A stretch of 53,174 nucleotides of DNA from Anaerobiospirillum succiniciproducens DSM 6400 (lineage in GTDB: Bacteria; Pseudomonadota; Gammaproteobacteria; Enterobacterales; Succinivibrionaceae). How positions within the stretch are numbered: the stretch's first letter is position 1; each line of letters opens with the position of its first letter. The translations under genes and the position numbers were made by a program. The DNA lies in assembly GCF_000482845.1 (NCBI RefSeq), contig NZ_AXWV01000027.1, forward strand, positions 1 through 53,174, read 5' to 3'. Below the pieces are notes generated by a model. The model did not search any database, had not been told where the DNA came from, and worked only from the letters and a program-made list of their open reading frames with translations. Shown piece after piece: positions 19,207 through 27,577 of the stretch.

Positions 19207-20166
19207 ATGGCAGTATATGTAAATACAAACTACAGCGCACTTCAGGGACAACGCTACCTCGGCAATGTCCAGAACCAGCTCACTACCACATACCAAAGAT
19301 TATCCAGCGGTATGCGTATCAACAGCGCTAAAGATGACGCTGCAGGCCTCCAGATCGCCGATCGTTTAACCTCCCAGATCAACGGCCTCAACCAGGGTAA
19401 CCGCAACGCTTCTGACGGTATTGCGCTTGCTCAGACTGCTGAAGCAGGTATGGACGAGATCTCTAGCATGTTGCAGAAGATCCGTACCTTAGCAGTTCAG
19501 GCCAACAACGGTACAAATACAAATGCTGATAAGCAAGCTCTTGCTAAAGAAGCCTCTTCATTAGCAACAGAGATTACTCGTATCGCTAAGCAAACAACTT
19601 TTGCAGGCAAGACCATCTTAAACGGTAAACAAGACAACTCAATTGACCCATTTGTGCAAGGTGCTGGTGCAGCTGGTGCTAAAGGTGATGATATGAGCAT
19701 CACTTTACAAGTAGGCTCAAATAAGGGCGATACTATCAGTTTCGGCCTTGTAAACCTTCAGTTCTCTGCTGCTGCACAAAAGGCTGGTATTGCAGCAGGT
19801 GAGTTTGTAGATCAAGCTGCTGCTGATAAGGCTTTCGTAAAGGCTGCTAACGGCGATACTATTAAGGTAAACTTCACTGGCGCTGGCATGGCAGCTAATA
19901 TTATTGAGCATATGGATAAGATGATTGGCTACGTTGATAGCCAGCGTGCCGATTTAGGTGCCATCCAAAATCGTCTTGAGAGCTCTATCCGCAACCAGTC
20001 TAATGTTGCTGCTAACGAAGCTGATGCACGCTCACGTATCCGTGATGCTGACTTTGCCGAAGAGTCTGCCAACCTGTCACAGCAGTCCATCATCCAGCAG
20101 GCAGCTGCTTCCATGCTGATGCAGGCTAACACCCGTCCTCAGCTTGGCCTGAGCTTATTAGGTTAA
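19207..20166 (+). CDS. fliC: flagellin, second tandem copy
   Basis: The product is 319 aa and nearly identical to the first copy over the first 110 or so and last 85 or so residues. It diverges between about 130 and 235 (SIDPFVQGAGAAGAKGDDMS, then an Ala-rich insert). LQVGSNKGDTISF is kept in the centre. The sequence before its ATG (TCGGAGGATCAGTACA) is identical to that before the third copy, which gives a strong GGAGG ribosome binding site and shows that the duplication unit included the spacer. The three genes are probably one transcript, ending at 21207. Confidence 0.95.
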   Translation: MAVYVNTNYSALQGQRYLGNVQNQLTTTYQRLSSGMRINSAKDDAAGLQIADRLTSQINGLNQGNRNASDGIALAQTAEAGMDEISSMLQKIRTLAVQANNGTNTNADKQALAKEASSLATEITRIAKQTTFAGKTILNGKQDNSIDPFVQGAGAAGAKGDDMSITLQVGSNKGDTISFGLVNLQFSAAAQKAGIAAGEFVDQAAADKAFVKAANGDTIKVNFTGAGMAANIIEHMDKMIGYVDSQRADLGAIQNRLESSIRNQSNVAANEADARSRIRDADFAEESANLSQQSIIQQAAASMLMQANTRPQLGLSLLG

Positions 20167-20182
20167 TCGGAGGATCAGTACA

Positions 20183-21139
20183 ATGGCCGTATATGTAAAT
20201 ACAAACTACAGCGCTCTTCAGGGACAACGCTACTTAGGTAATGTCCAGAATTCCCTGACCACCACATACCAAAGATTATCCAGCGGTATGCGTATTAACA
20301 GCGCTAAAGATGACGCTGCAGGCCTCCAGATCGCCGATCGTTTAACCAGCCAAATCAACGGCCTCAACCAAGGTAACCGCAACGCCTCTGACGGCATCGC
20401 GCTTGCTCAGACTGCTGAAGCAGGTTTAGATGAAGTTTCTGGCATGCTCCAGAAGATCCGTACCCTTGCAGTACAAGCAAACAACGGTACAAACACTTTA
20501 GACGACCGTAAAGCTCTTGCAAAAGAAGCATCTTCTTTAGCAACAGAGATCAGTCGAATAGCAATGAAGACTACTTTTGCTGGTAAGACAATTCTTAACG
20601 GTAAGCAGGCTAACTCTATTGATCCACTCCCAGGTGGTCAGGCTCCTGGTGGTGCCGCAGCTGGTGCAGCTCAAACCATTACTTTACAGGTTGGTTCAAA
20701 TAAGGGCGATGTTATTTCATTCAATCTTGTTAACTTCCAGTTCTCAGCTGCTGCTGAAAATGCAGGCGTAGCTAAAGATGAGTTTGTAGATGCAGCAGCC
20801 GATAAATCATTTGTTAAAGGTACAGGTGGTGCAATCACTGTAAACTTTAGTACCATTGCTTCTGTAAATAACATCATTGGCTTCATGGATCAAATGATTG
20901 GCTACGTAGATAGTCAGCGTGCCGATTTAGGTGCCATCCAAAACCGACTTGAGTCATCTATCCGCAACCAGTCTAACGTTGCTGCTAACGAGGCTGATGC
21001 TCGCTCACGTATCCGTGATGCTGACTTTGCTGAAGAGTCTGCTAACCTTTCACAGCAGTCCATCATTCAGCAGGCTGCTGCTTCCATGCTGATGCAGGCT
21101 AACACCCGTCCTCAGCTTGGTTTAAGCCTCTTAGGCTAG
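20183..21139 (+). CDS. fliC: flagellin, third tandem copy
   Basis: The product is 318 aa with the same conserved ends. The central region carries a Gly/Ala/Pro-rich insert (GGQAPGGAAAGAAQ near 155) and ends with FMDQMIGYVDSQRADLG. It resembles the second copy more than the first (shared SIDP, FSAAA and GYVDSQRADLG), so the second and third are the more recent pair. It is followed by a strong terminator. Whether all three are in one filament or are used alternately cannot be told. Confidence 0.95.
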   Translation: MAVYVNTNYSALQGQRYLGNVQNSLTTTYQRLSSGMRINSAKDDAAGLQIADRLTSQINGLNQGNRNASDGIALAQTAEAGLDEVSGMLQKIRTLAVQANNGTNTLDDRKALAKEASSLATEISRIAMKTTFAGKTILNGKQANSIDPLPGGQAPGGAAAGAAQTITLQVGSNKGDVISFNLVNFQFSAAAENAGVAKDEFVDAAADKSFVKGTGGAITVNFSTIASVNNIIGFMDQMIGYVDSQRADLGAIQNRLESSIRNQSNVAANEADARSRIRDADFAEESANLSQQSIIQQAAASMLMQANTRPQLGLSLLG

Positions 21140-21170
21140 TCAATTCTTTTTTACGACTAATTAGTTAGTC

Positions 21171-21207
21171 AAAAGCCCCAGAACCTTGACAGGTACTGGG
21201 GCTTTTT
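21171..21207 (+). terminator. terminator of the flagellin cluster
   Basis: AAAAGCCCCAG (21171-21181) pairs with CTGGGGCTTTT (21196-21206) in an 11-bp stem with a T-tail. Confidence 0.9.
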
Positions 21208-21220
21208 CGTTTTTGCGCAG

Positions 21221-21560
21221 TATTTAATATGCCAAGAATGGCGTACATGGTCTGCTCAACTTTTCACATGCTTAGTGAAGAGCTATTTAGCATGCAAAGA
21301 ACTATTTACTACCTGAGCTTTTGGTCTTGTGTCACGAGCTTGGTGGAGGGATTTAGCATGCAAAGAATTGCTTACTACATGATCCTTTTGAAGGTGAAAG
21401 GCCTTTAACACTGTATTTCTTTGCAAAGAATTACGTACTACGTGTGCTCTTTAGGTTGGGGCACATGGTTTGCGGAGCGATTTAATTGCATTGATTGGCG
21501 TAGTACTTGGCTTGGGTGATGGGGACTGTTGCTACCGATTTAATATGCAAAGAATGTTGA
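21221..21560. repeat. six-copy degenerate tandem repeat, unit about 64 bp
   Basis: The conserved part of the unit reads GATTTAGCATGCAAAGAAT, then nnnnTACTAC and a T/G-rich tail. Copies start at 21221, 21284, 21350, 21414, 21479 and 21537, giving spacings of 63, 66, 64, 65 and 58. The last copy lacks the TACTAC part. The array lies between the flagellin terminator and the GntR promoter and contains no ORF with a ribosome binding site. Confidence 0.85.
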
Positions 21561-21694
21561 GACGCTGATAAGTTGTAGTTAGGCTACGGTATGGGTATGT
21601 AGCTTTAGGGAAGAGTGGTGGTTTTTTGGATTTTTGCGAGAGGCGTTTCACAATATGCTAATATACTTGTGTAAAATATCTTAACTAAAAACTA

Positions 21695-21708
21695 GGATAC
21701 TAGTATTC
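21695..21708. promoter_or_regulatory. candidate GntR operator O1
   Basis: GGATACTAGTATTC is a near-perfect palindrome around ACTAGT. With its flanks it matches the site upstream of dctP (36632-36645) at about 22 of 26 positions. Confidence 0.55.
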
Positions 21709-21797
21709 AAGTATTGTGCTATGTACGCTGTTATTTAGGGTTTACTCAGATGGCTCCTGGTTACGATAATGTCGTAATAGGCTTAATTGCGTGATTT

Positions 21798-21806
21798 TGC
21801 TATAAT
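21798..21806 (+). promoter_or_regulatory. extended -10 promoter of the GntR gene
   Basis: TGC-TATAAT is a perfect extended -10 without a good -35. The start would be near 21813, giving a leader of about 275 nt that includes the second operator. Confidence 0.5.
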
Positions 21807-21891
21807 TGATAAAGTTTGTTGATGTACTAAAGAGAACTGCTTTTAATTACATTGATTGTGGTTATGTAAAAGTAAGTGAATAATCAGCTTA

Positions 21892-21911
21892 ACTAGTAAC
21901 TAGTATACTAG
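21892..21911. promoter_or_regulatory. candidate GntR operator O2
   Basis: ACTAGT (21892-21897) is followed by the perfect palindrome CTAGTATACTAG (21900-21911). FCD-type GntR regulators often bind palindromes with a TATA-like centre. Confidence 0.45.
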
Positions 21912-22087
21912 GCGACAGGTGTCGACATGTCGGCTTGATTCACTTTGGTAGTGTGCCATCTTCAGTTGTGGAAGCCTTTGAGATCTTAGTATTTTGAAAG
22001 GTATATAGACCTTTGTTGTACTTACTATTTGATCTTTGGCTTTGCTACACATGGTAGCTATCACTAGTAATACAAAGAGGTTTTGTA

Positions 22088-22885
22088 ATGTCAGTTGCAG
22101 GAGTTCACAATCTTCCAAAGCTTAGACTATCGCCAAAGAAAGTCATTAGCCCACAAATTCACGACTTCCTGCGTAAGCAGATTACTGAAACCAATTTAAA
22201 GCCTGGCACCATTCTGTCTGAAAACTCTCTTTCAGAGCACTTCAACGTCTCCCGTCAGCCAGTACGTGAAGCCTTAATGCGTCTTAGCTATGAAGGCTTA
22301 TTATCTGTACTGCCACAGCGCGGTTCTATTGTTGAGCACATCTGCATTAAAGAGCTCTACCAAACTGTATTTGTTCGTTGCGCTATCGAAAAAGAGTGCG
22401 TACGCAACTTTGCAAATCTTACTGATGCCGAGAAGAAGAGCCACTTAGAGACTTTAAACAAAGTCCTGAACATGCAGCGCAATGTCGTTAAAGACAGCAA
22501 GTTAAAGTCTGAGTACTTGCGTTTAGACGACCTTTTCCACAAGAAGCTTTGCTCTATCTCAGGTGCTGATATGGCCTGGGAGACTGTACAGGGCATCAAG
22601 GGGCAGATGGATCGTATTCGCTTCTTATCCTTTGACCTACGTGGCCACACTGATGGGATTACTAACGAGCATCAAGAAATCTATGATGAACTCGCTAATG
22701 ACAATCTTGATAAGGCCATTGAGCTGTTACATATCCACCTGCATAAGATCTTAGATACCCACAAAGATATAATGCGCAACTTCAGCGATTGGTTTACTCC
22801 AGAGTCTATCGCTTTAGTAACTGGTGGCGCTGATTTTGAAGATGACAATACCTACGTATCTGTTGACGAGGAAGACGATATCTAG
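22088..22885 (+). CDS. GntR-family regulator, FCD (FadR) subfamily, copy 1
   Basis: The product is 265 aa. The N-terminal winged helix (about 22-85) shows LKPGTILSENSLSEHFNVSR and QPVREALMRLSYEGLL. The all-helical FCD effector domain (about 95-235) includes the metal/ligand-binding pattern of Asp and His residues (LDDLFHKKL, NEHQEIYDEL, HIHLHKIL). The ATG has AGAGG upstream. Candidate operators lie in its own leader and upstream of the TRAP operon, so it is a plausible uronate-responsive regulator like UxuR/ExuR. That role is inference. The tail after about 240 is acidic (FEDDNTYVSVDEEDDI). A paralogue lies 680 bp downstream on the other strand. Confidence 0.92.
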   Translation: MSVAGVHNLPKLRLSPKKVISPQIHDFLRKQITETNLKPGTILSENSLSEHFNVSRQPVREALMRLSYEGLLSVLPQRGSIVEHICIKELYQTVFVRCAIEKECVRNFANLTDAEKKSHLETLNKVLNMQRNVVKDSKLKSEYLRLDDLFHKKLCSISGADMAWETVQGIKGQMDRIRFLSFDLRGHTDGITNEHQEIYDELANDNLDKAIELLHIHLHKILDTHKDIMRNFSDWFTPESIALVTGGADFEDDNTYVSVDEEDDI

Positions 22886-23564
22886 GCACTTTCGCAGCAT
22901 GGACATGATACTCAAGTTAAAGTCTATGCCCTATTTATCCAAAGCCCCAGCCTCATAACCTAGTCTTTTTGGACATTCGTGCCATCATGTTGGTGGGGCT
23001 ATATCTCTGCTGCGTCTCTTTGTAGCACCTCTTCGCTGCATCTCTTTACCGCATATCTTTGTATTTCTGACCATGCTATGCACTGTCATCTTTGATGCAT
23101 AGCATTGGCTTTTATCCTAGCAAGTACCCTGTGCTCTTATCTTCTTGCATGCCTTAACTTCTTGCCGGTCTTATGTTCTTTGCGTTCTTTTATTCTTAAG
23201 GCTCTTATCTTCTTAGTGACATACTCTGCAATGGCGTATGACTTTCATATTTATGTCTTACTTTAGCGTTCGCATAGCGCATCATAGAGTGCGCGTATAG
23301 CGCTCTCTATTAATTTAGCTGTCAATGTACGTAAATGCTTTAACAATCGCTGTATGAGCGTCTAGGCAATATCTATGATTGTTTGACGCGAGTGTGGGCG
23401 TTTTAGTTTATTGGGGTTTTGGTGGGCATTTGTTGTTGTTTTTTGTTGTGCGTGTAAAGACAGCAAAGCCTGCTCTATGATGGCAGGCTTGGTGGCTAAG
23501 CGCTAGTGCTTGAGCGTTAGTGCTTAAGCATTTGGCTTAGGATTTGTGTTTAGCTTGATTGAGC
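22886..23564. other. spacer between the convergent GntR genes
   Basis: An AGCCCCA/TGGGGCT stem (22941-22947, 22994-23000) with a long loop and no T-run may close copy 1. From 23010 to 23215 the sequence is pyrimidine-rich with repeated TCTTT units and a 14-bp exact repeat, GCTCTTATCTTCTT (23133-23146, 23201-23214). Confidence 0.5.
23456..23490 (-). terminator. terminator-like hairpin of GntR copy 2
   Basis: AAGCCTGC (23466-23473) pairs with GCAGGCTT (23483-23490). The minus-strand tail is TGCTGTCTTT, a weak T-run. Confidence 0.5.
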
Positions 23565-24287
23565 TTAGTTTTCTGGCTCGAACCACTCTGAATACTGCTG
23601 ACGAATTGAGACATGGGTTTGCATGATCTCGTGCAGGTGATAGCGTAACAGGCGCTTAGCCTCTTCAATATCACCTTTATCAATGGCCTTAACTACCTCT
23701 TCATGTTCGGCAATAAGCTTCTCAATTGGCGAGATCGGGTGATCTGAGCCCATAGCTAAATAACGAATACGATCAAGCTGTCCTTTAATCGATTGAATGG
23801 CATCCCAAGTCATAGAGCAATCAGAGAAAGAGCAGATGATTTCATGGAACTTATCATCAATAGGCAAAAATGATGAGGCTAAGTTACACGGATCTACTTT
23901 CCTACGCTGATCATCGAGGTTGTTGTGCAGTTTTCTTAAGGCTTTAGACAACTTAGCTGGTGGCAGATTGCTGATGTTATCCAAAGATGCACACTCTAAA
24001 GCTTCACGAATAAAGACTACGCTCTTGAGATTGGCTACAGAAATACGCTTAACCACAGTACCTTTTTGCGGAATGATGGTGATAAGTCCGTCATGCTCTA
24101 AAGTGGTTAAAGCCTCTCGAACTGGCTGGCGTGAAACATTGAAGTGTTTAGACAGCTCATTTTCAGAAATGCTAGTACCAGGAGAGATCGAAGCTGTAGT
24201 AATGATATGTCTCAAGAAAGTATAGATCTGTCTTGAGATAGTTACTTTGTTGTTGATCTTTAAAGAAGGAAGCTCAAGATTGCTCAT
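23565..24287 (-). CDS. GntR-family regulator, FCD subfamily, copy 2
   Basis: The product is 240 aa and clearly paralogous to copy 1. Both share SENxLSxHFNVSRQPVREAL in the recognition helix, the FHEIICSFSDCSMTWD-type segment, QSIKGQLDRIR and a final SEWFEPE/SDWFTPE. The winged helix covers about 15-80 and the FCD domain about 90-230. The ATG at 24287 has AGGAC upstream. Near-identity of the recognition helices suggests overlapping or related operators. The effector is unknown. It lies on the minus strand, tail-to-tail with copy 1 and upstream of the fab locus end. Confidence 0.9.
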   Translation of the reverse strand: MSNLELPSLKINNKVTISRQIYTFLRHIITTASISPGTSISENELSKHFNVSRQPVREALTTLEHDGLITIIPQKGTVVKRISVANLKSVVFIREALECASLDNISNLPPAKLSKALRKLHNNLDDQRRKVDPCNLASSFLPIDDKFHEIICSFSDCSMTWDAIQSIKGQLDRIRYLAMGSDHPISPIEKLIAEHEEVVKAIDKGDIEEAKRLLRYHLHEIMQTHVSIRQQYSEWFEPEN

Positions 24288-24655
24288 TTGATTGTCCTAA
24301 TAGGCTAGGCCATAGTGAATGTGCCGTACTAGGCAACACAAACCGTAAATTAAAGTTAACCTTAAAGAGCGTCTAATCCTAGGCTCTAGTACTGATTCTT
24401 AGCCCTTTCTCACAATAAAGACTCAAATAACCTTACTTTTAGCTTGATGAACATGTGTCATTAACAACTATATAGCGCTGAGCGCAAATGTTACTTTGCT
24501 AAGAAAAAAAAAGGTGGCAAAGAGCCTGATACGGGCATGGTTAAATCTTGCTGACTTAAAAACAACAAGCCCCCGATAAGTTTTTATCAGGGGCCTGTAA
24601 GTCGTAATGACTATAGGCTTGAGAAGCTTTGAATTAGCTTACTCAAACTAGTACA
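24288..24655. other. spacer between fabF and GntR copy 2
   Basis: It contains the fabF terminator. CTAG-containing half-sites (GTACTAGG near 24328, CTCTAGTACTG near 24384) resemble the GntR motif weakly. Confidence 0.4.
24559..24594 (-). terminator. terminator of fabF
   Basis: The GCCCCTGATAA and TTATCGGGGGC arms (24569-24594) are followed on the minus strand by TTGTTGTTTTT. Confidence 0.85.
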
Positions 24656-25900
24656 TTAAACGCGCTTGAACAGCAGAGAGCCGTTAGTACCACCAAAGCC
24701 AAAGCTGTTGGAGATTGCATAGTTAATCTCGTGGTCGATAGCCTTGTTTGGAACTAAATTGAACTGGCCTACTTCCTCAGCTGGGTTCTCTAAGTTGATA
24801 GTAGGTGGGCACTTCTGATCACGTACAGCAAGCACAGTGATAATTGCCTCAATAGCACCTGCAGCGCCTAATAAGTGACCAGTCATAGACTTGGTTGAGC
24901 TCATTACAGTCTTAGCAGGGGCCTCACCGAAGATAGCCTTAGCTGCACGCAGCTCAGAAATATCACCAACGTGAGTTGAAGTACCGTGAGCGTTGATGTA
25001 ACCAATCTCTTCTGGCTTAACATCAGCATCGCGTAGAGCGTTAAGCATAGCGCGACGTGCACCCTCACCATCTTCTGGGGTAGCGGTCATGTGGTAAGCA
25101 TCGCCAGACATGCCAAAGCCAACTAACTCAGCATAGATCTTAGCGCCACGTGCCTTAGCGTGCTCGTACTCTTCTAATACGAGAACACCAGCACCATCAC
25201 CTAATACGAAGCCGTCACGGCCCTCATCCCAAGGACGGGATGCCTTTTCTGGCTCATCGTTACGGGTGGATAATGCCTTTAAGGCAGAGAAGCCACCAAT
25301 ACCCATTGGGGTTGAAGCCTTCTCAGCACCACCAGCTAACATTACATCAGCATCACCGCAAGCAATCAGACGAGCTGACAGACCGATAGCGTGAGTACCG
25401 GATGCACAAGCAGTTACAGAGGCCAGGTTAGGACCCTTTAAGCCCTTAAGAATAGATAAGTGGCCAGAAACCATGTTGATGATGGTTGATGGAACGAAGA
25501 ATGGGGAGATACCCTTAATGCCCTTCTGAGCTAAACCATTAATGTTCTGCTCAATTAAACCTAAACCACCAATACCTGAGCCAATCATTACGCCCATGCG
25601 CTCGGCATTTTCAGGAGTAACCTCAAGCTTAGAATCTTCAAAAGCCATCAGACCAGCAGCGATACCATACTGGATGAAAGGATCCATCTTACGCTCGTCT
25701 TTACGAGTAATTCCGAAATCCTCTGGATTGAAGTTCTTAACCAGGCCGGCGATCTTTACCGAAAAGGCGCTGGTGTCGAAATGCTCAATGGTTGAGATGC
25801 CACTCTTTCCTGCGAGTAAATTCTGCCAAGATTCTTCTGCAGTGTTACCCACCGGGCTTAACATGCCAAGACCGGTCACTACTACCCTGCGCTTTTGCAC
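24656..25900 (-). CDS. fabF: 3-oxoacyl-[ACP] synthase II
   Basis: FabF catalyses decarboxylative condensation of malonyl-ACP with acyl-ACP, and is the KAS II step needed for long and cis-unsaturated chains. The product is 414 aa. The Cys-His-His triad is visible in TACASG (about 164), [11 protein letters not shown] (about 304) and [11 protein letters not shown] (about 341). I chose the GTG at 25900: GGAGG lies 7 nt upstream and the product then begins [18 protein letters not shown], aligned with E. coli FabF. The longer TTG frame to 25966 is not supported. It is the last gene of the fatty acid locus, 546 bp from acpP, whereas acpP and fabF usually adjoin. Confidence 0.97.
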   Translation of the reverse strand: MQKRRVVVTGLGMLSPVGNTAEESWQNLLAGKSGISTIEHFDTSAFSVKIAGLVKNFNPEDFGITRKDERKMDPFIQYGIAAGLMAFEDSKLEVTPENAERMGVMIGSGIGGLGLIEQNINGLAQKGIKGISPFFVPSTIINMVSGHLSILKGLKGPNLASVTACASGTHAIGLSARLIACGDADVMLAGGAEKASTPMGIGGFSALKALSTRNDEPEKASRPWDEGRDGFVLGDGAGVLVLEEYEHAKARGAKIYAELVGFGMSGDAYHMTATPEDGEGARRAMLNALRDADVKPEEIGYINAHGTSTHVGDISELRAAKAIFGEAPAKTVMSSTKSMTGHLLGAAGAIEAIITVLAVRDQKCPPTINLENPAEEVGQFNLVPNKAIDHEINYAISNSFGFGGTNGSLLFKRV

Positions 25901-25959
25901 CGTTAATGCCTCCAAAATAGTAATTGCTAAATTGTTAGATTGCAGCGCTCCGGCCACGT

Positions 25960-25980
25960 CTACCAATTACGAATTGGTAG
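25960..25980. promoter_or_regulatory. inverted repeat in the fabF leader
   Basis: CTACCAATT (25960-25968), ACG, AATTGGTAG (25972-25980): perfect 9-bp arms about 60 nt before the fabF start. It could be an operator or an RNA hairpin. Confidence 0.5.
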
Positions 25981-26121
25981 GATACCGAAGAATACAGGTT
26001 TTAGGCGCTGCCTAAAGAACCTATTTCTTTGTACAAGCAACTTGCAATGCTCTATGTTAAGACTGAAGCTTACAATCTTATAAAAGCTCTTACAGTCATA
26101 GGACATAGAATTGTACTTTGA

Positions 26122-26139
26122 GCAGTCAATATTGACTGC
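26122..26139. promoter_or_regulatory. 18-bp perfect palindrome upstream of fabF
   Basis: GCAGTCAATATTGACTGC has no spacer. It overlaps a possible -35 (TTGACT) for fabF, as a repressor site might. Confidence 0.45.
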
Positions 26140-26346
26140 AAACATCACACATTACCACACAATGGCCTTATGCTCAATTACTTAGAGTAATGATAATACG
26201 ATATCTATGCGTCAAAGGCGTATACAGCGCGTTTAATTTTGTAGAGGTAATAGACTAATCGAACAAAACCAACACATGCTGTGATTTTTAATGTGTAGCA
26301 ACTTATGTATAGTTATGGTGTTGCCTTATATTTGCAAGGCCTATAA

Positions 26347-26410
26347 ACAAAACAAGCAAGCCGAGGCTTGCTGTTTGTATGAGTAACAGACGGTACAGCT
26401 AGGCTGTACC
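26347..26410 (-). terminator. double hairpin after acpP
   Basis: GGTACAGC/GCTGTACC (26392-26410) is followed on the minus strand by AGCAAGCC/GGCTTGCT and TTGTTTTGTTT (26347-26373). The second is the likely terminator. Confidence 0.75.
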
Positions 26411-26446
26411 GCTGCTAATACTTAAGCTGCTAGAGCAGCGCAAGTA

Positions 26447-26689
26447 TTACTCCTGGTGTGACTTGATGTAGTCGATAGCTGCTTGAACAGTGTTGATCTG
26501 CTCAGCTTCCTCATCAGGAATCTCGGTCTCGAACTCTTCTTCCAGAGCCATTACGAGCTCTACAGTATCTAAAGAGTCAGCGCCCAGATCATTGACGAAT
26601 GATGCCTCAGGAACGACATCCTCGGCCTTTACGCCTAACATGTCAACAATAATCTTCTTTACGCGTTCTTCAATGTTGTTATCGCTCAT
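26447..26689 (-). CDS. acpP: acyl carrier protein
   Basis: ACP carries growing acyl chains on a 4'-phosphopantetheine arm. The product is 80 aa and very acidic. The attachment site is Ser39 in [18 protein letters not shown]. The four-helix ACP pattern and the ending [10 protein letters not shown] are typical. The ATG is preceded by ACGGGA. It lies between fabG (888 bp upstream) and fabF (546 bp downstream), with a double hairpin after it and its own promoter candidate, so it is probably made from a separate, abundant transcript. Confidence 0.97.
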   Translation of the reverse strand: MSDNNIEERVKKIIVDMLGVKAEDVVPEASFVNDLGADSLDTVELVMALEEEFETEIPDEEAEQINTVQAAIDYIKSHQE

Positions 26690-26889
26690 TTTTTCCCGTC
26701 AGAGTGCTTAGCACTTCTGTCCTTAGTAAGTGTCATCCAACACAATGTTGGAGAAAGAAATCTGACTGTAGTAGGCATAGGCTCTAAAGCCTAGCTACTC
26801 TATCACATAGGTGGTATCAAGAGCCATCAATAAAGACGGCCAAGATGTAAATCCGCTCTAGACAGTCAGAACCTAGCCAAACTGTTCTC

Positions 26890-26940
26890 AACACCGGTTA
26901 CCGACTGGCTGGCCCGTACCGGTAATACCGGATGTTGGGC
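26890..26940 (-). promoter_or_regulatory. GC-rich hairpin in the acpP leader
   Basis: AACACCGGTTACCG pairs, with small bulges, with CGGTAATACCGGATGTT around a 15-nt loop. CCGGT/ACCGG units recur four times, unlike the AT-rich surroundings. Confidence 0.45.
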
Positions 26941-27048
26941 TGACACAACTGCAGCTCGACAAACAAGGCGGTTGAGTAGTTGCACTCTTAACTGAATAAA
27001 ACCATAGATTCTTTTCAGTCAAGAAATCGCAAGAACTGTTCGATGCTG

Positions 27049-27054
27049 ATTATA
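27049..27054 (-). promoter_or_regulatory. perfect -10 of an acpP promoter candidate
   Basis: TATAAT on the minus strand in the context TTGTATATAATC. The -35 is poor (ATTCAA/TTCAAG at 15-16 bp). Confidence 0.45.
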
Positions 27055-27520
27055 TACAAGAACATACCGCTTGAATAGTGTAAAGCCCTGAAAAATCGGC
27101 TATTTTTGCTTAATATGCCGTTGTTCACACTAACAAATGGGTGTAGCTAAGGTCCTAGCGCTAACTAAAACCTAGACTGACACTTCTTATCAGACATCTA
27201 TCAAACGCTTAAAGTATGACCACTTTAAGAATTGTCTTTCAGACTTGCTATTAGATCTGCTGTTAATTGCTCTAAAGCTTGATAGCACTACCGTATGAGT
27301 GCTCATATTGAGCAATATCTTACGGTTTATACTAAGCCTAATCACAATAATTTGGCTAAATTTGTATAGAACTATGCGAGCTTTGACTCAATTACAAAGA
27401 CAAAACTTAGCAAAATCTCTAAATCATGATCTTGATCAGTGACTAAAGCATTTTGCTTTGCATACAGACACATAAATAAAAACTTAATTAGCTAATATAC
27501 TGTGCCCTTGAATTTTCCTT

Positions 27521-27544
27521 GCAGTCCCAAAGTTAAGGGGCTGC
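27521..27544 (-). terminator. hairpin after fabG
   Basis: GCAGTCCC (27521-27528) pairs with GGGGCTGC (27537-27544), one wobble. It lacks a T-run, so it is a weak terminator or processing site. Confidence 0.35.
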
Positions 27545-27577
27545 ATTGCCATAGTAATGTCAATCAGGCTTAAAAAA

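Larger units (their letters stand above)
21561..22087. other. regulatory spacer before the GntR gene
   Basis: It carries two palindromic candidate operators (21695-21708, 21892-21911) and candidate promoters: TTTACT (21741) - 18 bp - GATAAT (21765), and an extended -10 at 21798. No gene is visible. Confidence 0.5.
25901..26446. other. acpP-fabF spacer
   Basis: It contains two perfect palindromes (25960-25980, 26122-26139) and the acpP terminators. TTGACT at the edge of the second palindrome and TATGTC 16 bp on may be a fabF promoter on the minus strand. Confidence 0.5.
26690..27577. other. fabG-acpP spacer with long acpP leader
   Basis: No gene is visible in 888 bp. The minus-strand promoter at 27049 would give acpP a leader of about 350 nt. 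That leader contains a GC-rich imperfect hairpin at 26890-26940. A second promoter candidate is TTGACT (27017-27022) with a weak -10. Confidence 0.5.

Noticed and set aside
21221..21560. CRISPR or insertion sequence
   Set aside because: Units of about 64 bp are head-to-tail with drift throughout, with no spacers, no transposase and no terminal inverted repeats.
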